Below are positions 9,137 to 17,275 of a DNA stretch of 64,000 nucleotides, piece by piece; position 1 is the first letter of the stretch; every line of letters starts with the position of its first letter. The stretch covers positions 1 through 64,000 of the forward strand of contig CAMDTL010000002.1 of the NCBI GenBank assembly GCA_945907735.1, in the 5' to 3' direction. A program made the translations under genes and the position numbers. The notes under the pieces were generated by a model. That model saw only the letters and a list, made by a program, of their open reading frames with translations, ran no database searches and was not told where the DNA came from. Source of the DNA: Methylotenera oryzisoli. Lineage in GTDB: Bacteria > Pseudomonadota > Gammaproteobacteria > Burkholderiales > Methylophilaceae.

Positions 9137-9949
9137 ATGCATCCAATGCTAAGTATTGCAGTAAAAGCCGCGCGCGAAGCGGGTCGAATTATTAATCGGG
9201 CATCGCAAGACGTAAACGCGCTTAACGTGCAAAGCAAAACCTTTAACGATTTTGTGAGCGAGGTGGATCACACCGCTGAGCGGGCGATTATCGATACGAT
9301 TCGCTATGCCTACCCGGATCACGGGTTTTTGGGCGAAGAGAGCGGCGAAAGCAATTCGGAATCTGAAAATACTTGGATTATTGATCCGTTGGATGGCACG
9401 ACGAATTTCTTACATAACTTCCCACAATACTGCATTTCCATTGCCTTGCAGCAAAAAGGCGTGCTCACGCAAGCGGTGATTTACGACCCAGTGCGTAACG
9501 ATTTATTTACCGCCACCAAAGGCCGCGGTGCGTTTTTGAACGATAAGCGTATTCGCGGCGCTAATCGAACAAAATTACAGGATTCGCTGATTGGTACAGG
9601 TTTCCCATTTCGCGATTTTACGCACTTAGATACGTACTTGGCGATGCTGAAAGACATGATTAAAAAAACCACGGGCATTCGTCGCCCAGGCTCGGCCGCT
9701 CTAGACCTAGCTTATGTGGCGGCAGGCTATACTGATGGCTTTTTTGAGATTAATTTATCCACATGGGACATTGCTGCTGGCGGCCTGTTGGTGCAAGAGG
9801 CGGGTGGCATGGTGGGCGATTTTGAAGGCAACGAAAGCTGGCTGACGACAGGTAATATTGTGGCTGCCAACCCAAAAGTGTTTGCGCAAATGTTGCAAGT
9901 GTTGGCGCCGCATTTGACGGAAAAACTTAAAACGCCAACGAAATCTTAG
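9137..9949 (+). CDS. suhB: Inositol-1-monophosphatase family protein SuhB
   Basis: A 270-residue Mg-dependent phosphatase that in proteobacteria also acts as a Nus-complex factor for rRNA antitermination. Metal ligands are visible in GEES (67-68) and DPLDGTTNF (Asp83, Asp86), and the second signature [15 protein letters not shown] is intact. It is preceded by a long leader with a boxA-like element. A weak ribosome-binding site precedes the ATG. Catalytic inositol phosphatase activity is likely retained, but the regulatory role is probably the important one. Confidence 0.93.
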   Translation: MHPMLSIAVKAAREAGRIINRASQDVNALNVQSKTFNDFVSEVDHTAERAIIDTIRYAYPDHGFLGEESGESNSESENTWIIDPLDGTTNFLHNFPQYCISIALQQKGVLTQAVIYDPVRNDLFTATKGRGAFLNDKRIRGANRTKLQDSLIGTGFPFRDFTHLDTYLAMLKDMIKKTTGIRRPGSAALDLAYVAAGYTDGFFEINLSTWDIAAGGLLVQEAGGMVGDFEGNESWLTTGNIVAANPKVFAQMLQVLAPHLTEKLKTPTKS

Positions 9950-9989
9950 CGCGTGCTCAGTATTTCTTCATTCAGTTGACAATCTACAA

Positions 9990-10172
9990 CCGCAGCCTAT
10001 TGAAATAATTGGCTGTCGATGCCACTGTACCGTCAGCGCCTACCATCGGCTCGATAATTGGCAGTAGATTGCTGGCAAGGCGGGGTTGCAGCGTGAGAAT
10101 TTAAAATTCGGTTTCGGCAGACATTATTTTTGTAAACATAGTGAAACTGACCAGCAGACACATAAAGAACAT
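9990..10172 (-). pseudogene. Decayed small secretin_N (NolW-like) periplasmic protein gene
   Basis: On the minus strand an ATG at 10172 with a GGTGAG ribosome site opens a signal-peptide-like stretch (MFFMCLLVSFTMF...MSAETEF), interrupted by TAA at 10103-10101. The same frame continues as ILTLQPRLASNLLPIIEP and MVGADGTV, then a shift near 10025 leads to SGIDSQLF before a stop. This matches the pattern of secretin N0/N1-type domains (F.I..LQ.R.A..LLP.IEPMVG.DG.VSG.D.QL). At least one nonsense and one frameshift mutation are needed, so the gene is dead. Identification rests on motif memory only. Confidence 0.55.
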
Positions 10173-10182
10173 TTTCTCACCG

Positions 10183-10677
10183 CTATAGCCCCAATTTCGT
10201 CACTGAAAGCGCTTCGGTGGTTTCTTCTAAAAGCTCATCAAAACGCATGCTCAAATTGGCGCATTCATCCAAGTCATTCAGCGCATATTTAAAACGCGCC
10301 TGCTCAATATGAAAGCGCCGCACATAATGCTGTTTATCGACAATCACAAAACAATCCTTGGCCACCTTTGCGCTGTCGTTAGTCCCAAACACCACCATTT
10401 GGTGACTGTAAAGTTTCAGTAATTCAAAAAGTCGCGGGCAATGTTGAATAAAGTGTTGCGTGCTTTGCAAAATAATTGTCAGTTTGCTTAAACTATTTTT
10501 GCTTAGAAACTCAGATAACAGTTCAAAACGCTTCAGGCTGGCGTAATCGCCAGGTTCAAAACCTTGGTCAAAAATCAGCAGTTCATTTTCGGCATGCGCA
10601 ATGACAATATCCAGCGCCGCCTGGTAATTACGTTCGCCCAAAATAATGGTATTTGGTGTTAATTCGATCTCGTTCAT
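10183..10677 (-). CDS. Uncharacterised protein coupled to roxA (DUF7931-like)
   Basis: A 164-residue cytosolic protein without signal peptide or membrane segment. The pattern of alternating hydrophobic strands (ELLIFDQGF, LTIILQSTQHF, MVVFGT, CFVIVDKQHYVRRFHIEQARF) resembles a degenerate phospholipase D-like half domain as in DUF7931 proteins, but HKD catalytic residues are not seen. The roxA stop codon overlaps the upstream GTG of this frame (GTGA), and GGTGA is placed 5 bases before the second ATG at 10677, which I take as the start. The tight coupling suggests a role tied to the ribosomal oxygenase; no function can be assigned. Confidence 0.7.
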   Translation of the reverse strand: MNEIELTPNTIILGERNYQAALDIVIAHAENELLIFDQGFEPGDYASLKRFELLSEFLSKNSLSKLTIILQSTQHFIQHCPRLFELLKLYSHQMVVFGTNDSAKVAKDCFVIVDKQHYVRRFHIEQARFKYALNDLDECANLSMRFDELLEETTEALSVTKLGL

Positions 10678-10682
10678 CATGA

Positions 10683-11825
10683 TCACCCATGTTTAAAACA
10701 TACATAACCCGCCAAATAAGCCTCAAACAAAGAATCGCTGCAGAGCGTATGGATATTTGCTTGCAGGGCAGTGATATTTAAATATCTTTTATCAGCCAAG
10801 TGCTTTATTGCTTCAATTATTTCAGCGGGTACCACTAACTTCTCGCCATTCAAATAAAAACCGTTATGCGTAAATAATAATTGAGACTTTAAACTGAGCA
10901 ACAAAGTTTTTGCAGCCAGCCGTTTGGTAAATTCAGCTTTAGATATTTTTGGCGCTGGCGTAAACACCACGTCCAGTTTTGGTTCGGTTAAATATTGGCC
11001 TAAAAAATCCGCCACATTGTTTGTATCCCAAGTAAGGCTTTGCAACATTAAGCTTACTTTTTTCACCATATTGTCACAGATTTCAGCAGGATGTTTTTGT
11101 AATGCTAAATCTGCGTCAGCGTATAAACCATCTGCACGAACATTATCTTGTTCAAGATGATCTTGTAGGTAATTTAAAAATTCATGCGTAAGCTCTTGCC
11201 TTTTTGCTGCGCGAAAGCCGATTGAATAGGTCATGCAGTCGTCAGAGGCTGAAACACCCCAATGCGCCACCTGTGGCGGTAAATAAAGCATATCGCCCGC
11301 TTGCAAAGTCCACTCTTGCTCGGTTTCAAAATTTTGTAGAATTTTTAACGGCGCGCCTTCAACCAAATTCAAGTCATTTTGTGCGCTGATTTTCCAATTG
11401 CGCTTGCCCGCACCTTGCAGCAAAAATACATCGTACGAATCTACATGCGCACCTATGCCGCTACCCGCTGGTGCGTAGCTCACCATCAAATCATCTAAAC
11501 GCGCATGCGGAATAAAACTGAACAACGCCAATAAATCCGCGGCTTCTGGCAAATAATGGTTTACATTTTGCACTAACAGCGTCCAATCTCGTTTCGGCAG
11601 TTTTGCAAAATCAGCTTCATCAAACGGACCATATTTTACAGTCCACTGGTCTTTTTTTTGCTGAATGATTCTGGCTGGTACGTTATCTTCACACGCCAAG
11701 CCAGCCAGCTCGTTTGGGTTTAACAAGCCCTTAAAATTAGGAATCGCTTGTCGAATTAATAGCGGTTTTTTTTGCCAATAGTCAGCTAAAAATTGCGCGG
11801 GGGTTAAGTTGTTTAAAAGTTGCAT
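10683..11825 (-). CDS. roxA: Ribosomal protein uL16 arginine 3-hydroxylase (JmjC/cupin oxygenase)
   Basis: A 380-residue Fe(II)/2-oxoglutarate oxygenase of the YcfD/ROX family, which hydroxylates an arginine of ribosomal protein L16. The metal triad is His127, Asp129 (GAHVDSYDVFLLQ) and His188 (PPQVAHWGVSA), within a few residues of E. coli YcfD numbering. The JmjC domain covers roughly 85-210, followed by a dimerisation and winged-helix C-terminal part. It is transcribed leftward with the small downstream gene; its stop overlaps that gene's start region. Confidence 0.92.
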   Translation of the reverse strand: MQLLNNLTPAQFLADYWQKKPLLIRQAIPNFKGLLNPNELAGLACEDNVPARIIQQKKDQWTVKYGPFDEADFAKLPKRDWTLLVQNVNHYLPEAADLLALFSFIPHARLDDLMVSYAPAGSGIGAHVDSYDVFLLQGAGKRNWKISAQNDLNLVEGAPLKILQNFETEQEWTLQAGDMLYLPPQVAHWGVSASDDCMTYSIGFRAAKRQELTHEFLNYLQDHLEQDNVRADGLYADADLALQKHPAEICDNMVKKVSLMLQSLTWDTNNVADFLGQYLTEPKLDVVFTPAPKISKAEFTKRLAAKTLLLSLKSQLLFTHNGFYLNGEKLVVPAEIIEAIKHLADKRYLNITALQANIHTLCSDSLFEAYLAGYVCFKHG

Positions 11826-11910
11826 GTGCTTATTCTAAACGCGTTTTGAAATTTATTAAAAATTGCGCTAATTATTGCGTCACTATACAAGCAGGTCTAT
11901 AGTTAAAGCT

Positions 11911-12015
<105 letters not shown>

Positions 12016-12044
12016 TTAGTTTTAAACATTTGAGGAGCTTTTTC

Positions 12045-14192
12045 ATGAATAAGCCTGTCGATTTAGACCAAGTAAACAATAACACGCAAACATTCCACGG
12101 CGGTTGCCCGCACGATTGTCCAGATACTTGCAGCATGCAGTATCACGTTAAGGACGGAATTTTATTAAAGGTGACAGGCAATACTGAACACCCGATGACG
12201 CGCGGCGGTTTGTGCGTCAAGCTTAAAGATTATGAAAAACGTCACTACCACCCAGATCGTTTGCTTTATCCGTTAAAACGCACAGGCAAAAAAGGCAGCA
12301 AGCAATTTAAGCGTATTAGCTGGGATGAAGCTTTAAGCGAAATTACCACTCAATGGAAAAAAATCATTGCTAGGGATGGCCCGCACGCCATCATGCCCAA
12401 CAGCTATTTGGGCAACCAAGGCTTGGTGCATGGTTTAAATGGAGGCGATGCGTTTTTTAACCGCATGGGCGCTACCGTGTGTGAGCGAACTTTTTGTGGT
12501 GAAGGCTCATGTACCGCATGGTTGCTCACTGTGGGGCCAACTGCTGGTGTCGATCCAGAAAGCTTTTCGCATTCTAAATACATTGTGATTTGGGCATGTA
12601 ATTCTGTTAGTACCAATTTACACCACTGGCACATTATTCACGAGGCGCAAAAAAAAGGCGCCAAAGTGGTGGTGGTCGATTCATATGCATCCAAAACCGC
12701 AAAAGAAGCCGATTGGCATATTGCACCAAAACCTGGTACCGATGGCGCATTGGCGATGGCGATGATGCACGTGATTATTGAAGAAAATTTAGTTGACCAA
12801 GACTATATAGATAATTACACCGTAGGTTACGCAGAGCTGGCAGAGCGTGCCAAAACTCGCACCCCAGAATGGGCGGAGGAAATCACGGGCATTCCAGCGG
12901 CTGACATTCGTAAATTTTCCCGCGAATACGCGACTACTTCTCCTGCCGCCATCAGGCTTGGTGTTGCACTAGAGAGAAGTTATGGCGGCAGCCAAGCCAT
13001 CCGCGCCGTGACTTGCTTACCTGCGCTGATTGGTGCATGGCGGCATGTCGGCGGTGGTGCGTTGCAATTCCCAGTGTGGGAGCACCCGTATAAGTTTGAT
13101 GTGATTTCGCGCCCAGATTTAATCCCCGAAGGCACGCCGGTGGTGAATAATTTGCAGCTAGGTCGTGTGCTCACGGGTGAAACCAAGTTAGACGTGCCGA
13201 TTAAATCGATGATGGTATGGAACACCAACCCCATCACCCAAGCGCCAGAGACCGATAAAATTATTAGAGGCTTGGAGCGCGAAGATTTATTTTTAGTGGT
13301 GGCCGAGCACTTTATGTCTGACACCGCCGCCTATGCCGATATTGTGCTGCCAGCCGCCATGGGCGCAGAGATGGAAGATATGATTTTGTCATGGGGTCAC
13401 CTCTACCTCACCTATAACGCCAAATGTATCGAGCCACCGGGCGAGGCCATGCCCAATAACGAAATTTTCAGGCAATTGGCCAAACGCATGGGTTATGAGG
13501 ATGAAAACTTTACATGGAATGATACGGAGTGCCTAGAAAACTATGTGGATTGGAACTCGTCCACCTGCGAAGGCATAGGCTTAGATTACTTGCGTGAGCA
13601 TGGTTTTGCGCGCCTTAAAGCCTTTGGCGATAAAGATACCCGTGCACGTCATGCCAAAGGTGAGTTTCCTACGCCGACAGGTAAATGCCACTTTTTGGTA
13701 GAAGGCGCTAAAAACTTTGTGGCTGGGCCGTTCCGCCAAATGTACGAAGGCTTTCAGCCAGGTGAAGATATTGACCATTTGCCAGATTATTTGGCCTCGC
13801 GTGAAACACCAGCCACCAATCCAGAGCTGGCGGCCAAGTATCCGCTCAATATTATCTCGCCAAAAAGTCATGGCTTTTTAAACTCTTGCTATGCCAATGT
13901 GGCAGAAAAAATCAAAGGCCAAGGTGAACAATTTGTGATGATTAACCAGCTAGATGCCACAGCACGCGGCATTAAAGAAGGTGATAAAGTACGCGTGTTT
14001 AATGCGCGTGGTGCGTTTGTGGGCGTTAGCAAAATCTCCGAGGATGTGAATGCCGGCATTGTAGTGGCAACGCTAGGTTATTGGCGGCAATTGAATGATG
14101 GTACGGTAAACTGTATTAGCTCAGCGGAATTTGGGGATATGGGGCATTCGACGACTTTCTCTGATAATTTGGTGGAAGTGGCATTAGGGTAA
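12045..14192 (+). CDS. Molybdopterin oxidoreductase (DMSO reductase superfamily)
   Basis: A 715-residue soluble member of COG0243. The [4Fe-4S] motif C-x3-C-x3-C with a later cysteine (HGGCPHDCPDTCSM ... GGLCVKLK) is at the N terminus, followed by the MGD-binding domains and the C-terminal MopB_CT domain (LNIISPKSHGFLNS...). ERTFCGEGSCTAW probably supplies the metal ligand (Cys or Ser). There is no twin-arginine signal, so it should be cytoplasmic. The start at 12045 has GAGGAG 8 bases upstream; the frame extends further upstream into repeat DNA. No partner subunits are adjacent. It resembles YoaE-like orphan oxidoreductases; the substrate is unknown. Confidence 0.8.
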   Translation: MNKPVDLDQVNNNTQTFHGGCPHDCPDTCSMQYHVKDGILLKVTGNTEHPMTRGGLCVKLKDYEKRHYHPDRLLYPLKRTGKKGSKQFKRISWDEALSEITTQWKKIIARDGPHAIMPNSYLGNQGLVHGLNGGDAFFNRMGATVCERTFCGEGSCTAWLLTVGPTAGVDPESFSHSKYIVIWACNSVSTNLHHWHIIHEAQKKGAKVVVVDSYASKTAKEADWHIAPKPGTDGALAMAMMHVIIEENLVDQDYIDNYTVGYAELAERAKTRTPEWAEEITGIPAADIRKFSREYATTSPAAIRLGVALERSYGGSQAIRAVTCLPALIGAWRHVGGGALQFPVWEHPYKFDVISRPDLIPEGTPVVNNLQLGRVLTGETKLDVPIKSMMVWNTNPITQAPETDKIIRGLEREDLFLVVAEHFMSDTAAYADIVLPAAMGAEMEDMILSWGHLYLTYNAKCIEPPGEAMPNNEIFRQLAKRMGYEDENFTWNDTECLENYVDWNSSTCEGIGLDYLREHGFARLKAFGDKDTRARHAKGEFPTPTGKCHFLVEGAKNFVAGPFRQMYEGFQPGEDIDHLPDYLASRETPATNPELAAKYPLNIISPKSHGFLNSCYANVAEKIKGQGEQFVMINQLDATARGIKEGDKVRVFNARGAFVGVSKISEDVNAGIVVATLGYWRQLNDGTVNCISSAEFGDMGHSTTFSDNLVEVALG

Positions 14193-14278
14193 TTAGCAAT
14201 GAGTGAAAGAGCAAGAGTATCTGTGGACTTCACTCGCTTTGATAGACATATCATATGTCACAATTGAAACGGAGGAAG

Positions 14279-14992
14279 TTAAAACGGTAAAAATACCATT
14301 GTTGCAATACTTTGCATGACACGCGAAATGAGGCGTTGTGATTTTTCTGCCAATGCAATCGCGTATAAATCGGTGCGACCTATCATTTTGCCAAATTCAC
14401 GTTCAAAACTTAGATTGCGGTCTTTGTCATTTATTTCATTGCTGAGCAAATACAAATTACCCTCAGCATCGCGCGCGGTAGAAAGTTTCCACGCGGCAAT
14501 TTCAATATTGCGCGCGACGTTGTAAATATGTTGTGGGTCGATGGTGTCGGTTAAATAAAACTCTTTTTTATTGCCATGTGCCTTAAGTAGCATGGTGTGC
14601 AGGCCGACAATATAAGGCAGTACGCGGTCGCCCTGATAATCAGCGTTAAACGCTAAAAAAATCGCTGCGGTATCTTGTTTGTTGTCGATTTCTTTAAATT
14701 GCCAATGATGTTGTAGTTCGCCTTCAAATACCCATTCCACCCTTTTTCCTACTGGGTCAGTGGTGCTTTTGGCAAGCTGATTTGGGTTACGTTTATAAAG
14801 TTTAAGCATTAAATTGCGCAAACTTTGCGTGTTTTCTGCCAGTTCCACATCGGCCATGCGGTCCATATCATTTTTTACGAGTTGGTTGACAGAGCTTCTG
14901 TCGCCGCGCTCAGGGATGGGTTTGCCTGCTATAGGCGTGTTTATAGCGCACGCGCAGAGTAGGCTGCAGGTCAATATCCACGTGAATCTCAT
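14279..14992 (-). CDS. Predicted lipoprotein downstream of phoR
   Basis: A 237-residue protein with a lipoprotein signal: a short basic N terminus, hydrophobic core and lipobox LCAC with Cys15 as the lipidated residue. The mature part is mainly helical and soluble, with FLAFNADYQGDRVLPYIVGLHTM-type strands but no domain I recognise. Its ATG overlaps the phoR stop (ATGA), so it is translated with the sensor kinase. A role in phosphate sensing or envelope response can be proposed only from this coupling. The last residues MVFLPF follow two helices. Confidence 0.75.
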   Translation of the reverse strand: MRFTWILTCSLLCACAINTPIAGKPIPERGDRSSVNQLVKNDMDRMADVELAENTQSLRNLMLKLYKRNPNQLAKSTTDPVGKRVEWVFEGELQHHWQFKEIDNKQDTAAIFLAFNADYQGDRVLPYIVGLHTMLLKAHGNKKEFYLTDTIDPQHIYNVARNIEIAAWKLSTARDAEGNLYLLSNEINDKDRNLSFEREFGKMIGRTDLYAIALAEKSQRLISRVMQSIATMVFLPF

Positions 14993-16317
14993 GCTGGCAT
15001 GTTCACTTTTTTGTGAATAATTCTACTTTTTGGAAACACTATGCTAAATGTGCTGCCCACCCCAATTTTGCTGGCGATTTCCAGCTTGGCTTGATGACGA
15101 ATTAAAATATGTTTAACGATGGAAAGCCCAAGCCCTGTGCCACCCGTTTCGCGGCTGCGGCTACGATCGACGCGGTAAAAACGCTCGGTGAGCCTGTCGA
15201 TATGCTGCTGTTCGATACCAATGCCAGTGTCGCGTACCGAGAAGATGGCTTGTTTATGGTGTATGTGCCAATCGATAAATATTTCGCCGCCTTTGGGTGT
15301 GTAGCGAATGGCGTTGCTGACTAAGTTGCTAAATGCGCTTAAAAGCTCGTCGCGTGAGCCGCTTAGATTAAGCGTTGGATCGACCTCTAAATGGATTTTA
15401 TGTTCGGCTTTTTTTAATCCTTGGCTTAACCCCAATGCATCTTTTTGCACCGTTTTGAGTAGGCCGGCCATGTCAATTTTGCTATCATCAGGTGCTTCGG
15501 TATTGCTTTCTATGCTTGATAATGTAAGCAAATCTTCGATAATGCGGCGCATGCGATCAGTTTGCTCTTCCATCATGGTGAAATAAGTTTTTAGTGCCTT
15601 TGGCACAGCGCCTTCCATATCGCTCAGTGTTTCTAAAAAACCGCCTACCACAGTCAGCGGCGTACGCAGCTCGTGCGAGACATTGGCGATAAAATCACGC
15701 CGCATGGCATCGACTTTTTCTAGTTGCGTCATATCGCGGCAAATGAGCAATTTTTGGCGATTGGCGAATGGAATGATCTGAATCTCGAAAATAATGTCTG
15801 GATCACGCCAAGATTTAAGTTTGAACGGTTCGCCAAACGCGTTGCTGTACAAGTAGGCGATAAAATGGCTATCGCGCAGCAAATTGACGATAGGCAGGTT
15901 TTTATCGGTGCTTAAATTAAAGCCAAGCTGGCTTTCAGCACGCGGTGTGCACCACTCAATCTCGTTGCCTGGGCTAAGTATCACCAAGCCATCTGGAATA
16001 GCATCGGCGGTGAGATTAAAGCGCTCTAGCGCGGCGCTTAATTGCATTTCTTTAGAGAGATTATTGCGTTCGTATTGCAACAGTGAGGTGAGTACGTCTT
16101 CCCATACGCCAGAACCTTCCGGCATTTCTTTTAATACAGGATTTTTAAACCAAAGATGTAATTTGTGTAGGTAAGAAATGTGGCTGACGAGATAAAGTAA
16201 CAGGCCAATTGAAAATACAAGTAACGCAACAGTGGCGCTGCTAATCAGCCATAAAAACAAGCAGATTGCGCTGAGGGTGCAACCAAATGAAGCAGCTTTT
16301 AAACGGATATCGGGCAC
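14989..16317 (-). CDS. phoR: Phosphate-regulon sensor histidine kinase PhoR
   Basis: A 442-residue membrane histidine kinase. Two N-terminal membrane segments (about 12-30 and 32-47) lie close together without a large periplasmic domain, then a PAS domain (about 100-195), the HisKA domain with His215 in NVSHELRTPLT, and the HATPase domain with the N box (LVSNAIRYTPKG) and G boxes (DTGIGI, GGTGLGLSIV). This is the PhoR architecture, in which PstSCAB-PhoU conveys the signal; those genes are not in the window. It follows phoB after 85 bp and overlaps the next gene by 4 bases. Confidence 0.92.
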   Translation of the reverse strand: MPDIRLKAASFGCTLSAICLFLWLISSATVALLVFSIGLLLYLVSHISYLHKLHLWFKNPVLKEMPEGSGVWEDVLTSLLQYERNNLSKEMQLSAALERFNLTADAIPDGLVILSPGNEIEWCTPRAESQLGFNLSTDKNLPIVNLLRDSHFIAYLYSNAFGEPFKLKSWRDPDIIFEIQIIPFANRQKLLICRDMTQLEKVDAMRRDFIANVSHELRTPLTVVGGFLETLSDMEGAVPKALKTYFTMMEEQTDRMRRIIEDLLTLSSIESNTEAPDDSKIDMAGLLKTVQKDALGLSQGLKKAEHKIHLEVDPTLNLSGSRDELLSAFSNLVSNAIRYTPKGGEIFIDWHIHHKQAIFSVRDTGIGIEQQHIDRLTERFYRVDRSRSRETGGTGLGLSIVKHILIRHQAKLEIASKIGVGSTFSIVFPKSRIIHKKVNMPA

Positions 16318-16402
16318 GAATTAAGCTTTAAATTAGACCAAAGTTAAATTGGCTTAATTATAGCGAGCTTTGACGTGGATAGAGTCAATTTAATTGTGCT
16401 TG

Positions 16403-17095
16403 TTAATTACTCTTGGCAGACAGCCGATAACCAGAACCGCGCACGGTTTGAATTAAATCTTGATGACCAGATACCGTAAGCGCATTACGCAAGCGGCGGA
16501 TATGTACATCGACCGTGCGGTCTTCTACGAATACGCGATCACCCCACACTTTGTCGAGCAGCTGGCTACGGGTATGTACGCGTTCAGAATTGCTCATAAA
16601 AAAATGTAGTAGTCTGAATTCCGTTGGCCCCAAGTCAATGTTGGTGCTGTTGCCAGTGACGCGGTGGGTGGAGGGGTCTAGCAATAAACCTTGTATTTTA
16701 ATCGGGTCATCGGTCATTTGCGGCGCGCGGCGACGCAACACAGCTTTGATGCGCGCATTCAACTCACGCGGGCTAAATGGTTTGGTCACGTAATCATCGG
16801 CGCCTACTTCTAAGCCGCGTACCTTGTCGTATTCGTCACCGCGCGCGGTGAGCATAATAATAGGAATGGCTTTGGTGAGCGTGTCAGATTTTAAGCGCCG
16901 CGCATACTCAATGCCACTCATGCCTGGTAACATCCAATCGAGCAAAATCAAGTCTGGCAGTGTGTTGCGCAACAGTTCTTGCGCATGCTCTACGCTAAGT
17001 GCGCGCATGGCGTTGTGACCCGCTTGCGTAATGTTAAGCGCAAGCAGCTCCTGAATTGCAGGTTCGTCTTCGATGACTAAAATGTTTGCTGGCAT
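16403..17095 (-). CDS. phoB: Phosphate-regulon response regulator PhoB
   Basis: An OmpR-family regulator of 230 residues. The receiver domain has the acidic pocket (ED at 9-10), Asp53 in LLDWMLPG and Lys in TKPFSPREL; the C-terminal winged helix ends RRLRNAL...IQTVRGSGYRL. The ATG at 17095 is chosen because GAGAGAAC lies just before it; the frame can be extended 4 codons to a GTG. Three Pho-box half-sites lie immediately upstream, so phosphorylated PhoB should activate its own gene. Confidence 0.95.
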   Translation of the reverse strand: MPANILVIEDEPAIQELLALNITQAGHNAMRALSVEHAQELLRNTLPDLILLDWMLPGMSGIEYARRLKSDTLTKAIPIIMLTARGDEYDKVRGLEVGADDYVTKPFSPRELNARIKAVLRRRAPQMTDDPIKIQGLLLDPSTHRVTGNSTNIDLGPTEFRLLHFFMSNSERVHTRSQLLDKVWGDRVFVEDRTVDVHIRRLRNALTVSGHQDLIQTVRGSGYRLSAKSN

Positions 17096-17130
17096 TTGTT
17101 CTCTCACTTTATTTAATAATGCGCCATTTT

Positions 17131-17159
17131 GTGACTTTAATATGACATATTGATGACAA
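17131..17159 (-). promoter_or_regulatory. Pho box upstream of phoB
   Basis: On the minus strand three 7-base half-sites follow each other at exactly 11-base spacing: TTGTCAT (17159-17153), ATGTCAT (17148-17142) and AAGTCAC (17137-17131), separated by 4-base A/T linkers. This is the established PhoB recognition geometry. A -10-like TATTAA lies 10-15 bases downstream toward phoB. The region also serves as the upstream region of the divergent transporter gene. Confidence 0.85.
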
Positions 17160-17275
17160 AATTCAAGTGTTTTTTTGAGATAAAATTTAATGTGTAATTG
17201 CCATTTGCGGTATTTTGTAAGACTATGTAGTTTGTTCAGTTAATAATGACATAACGAATTTTTTTGGGGATTTGC

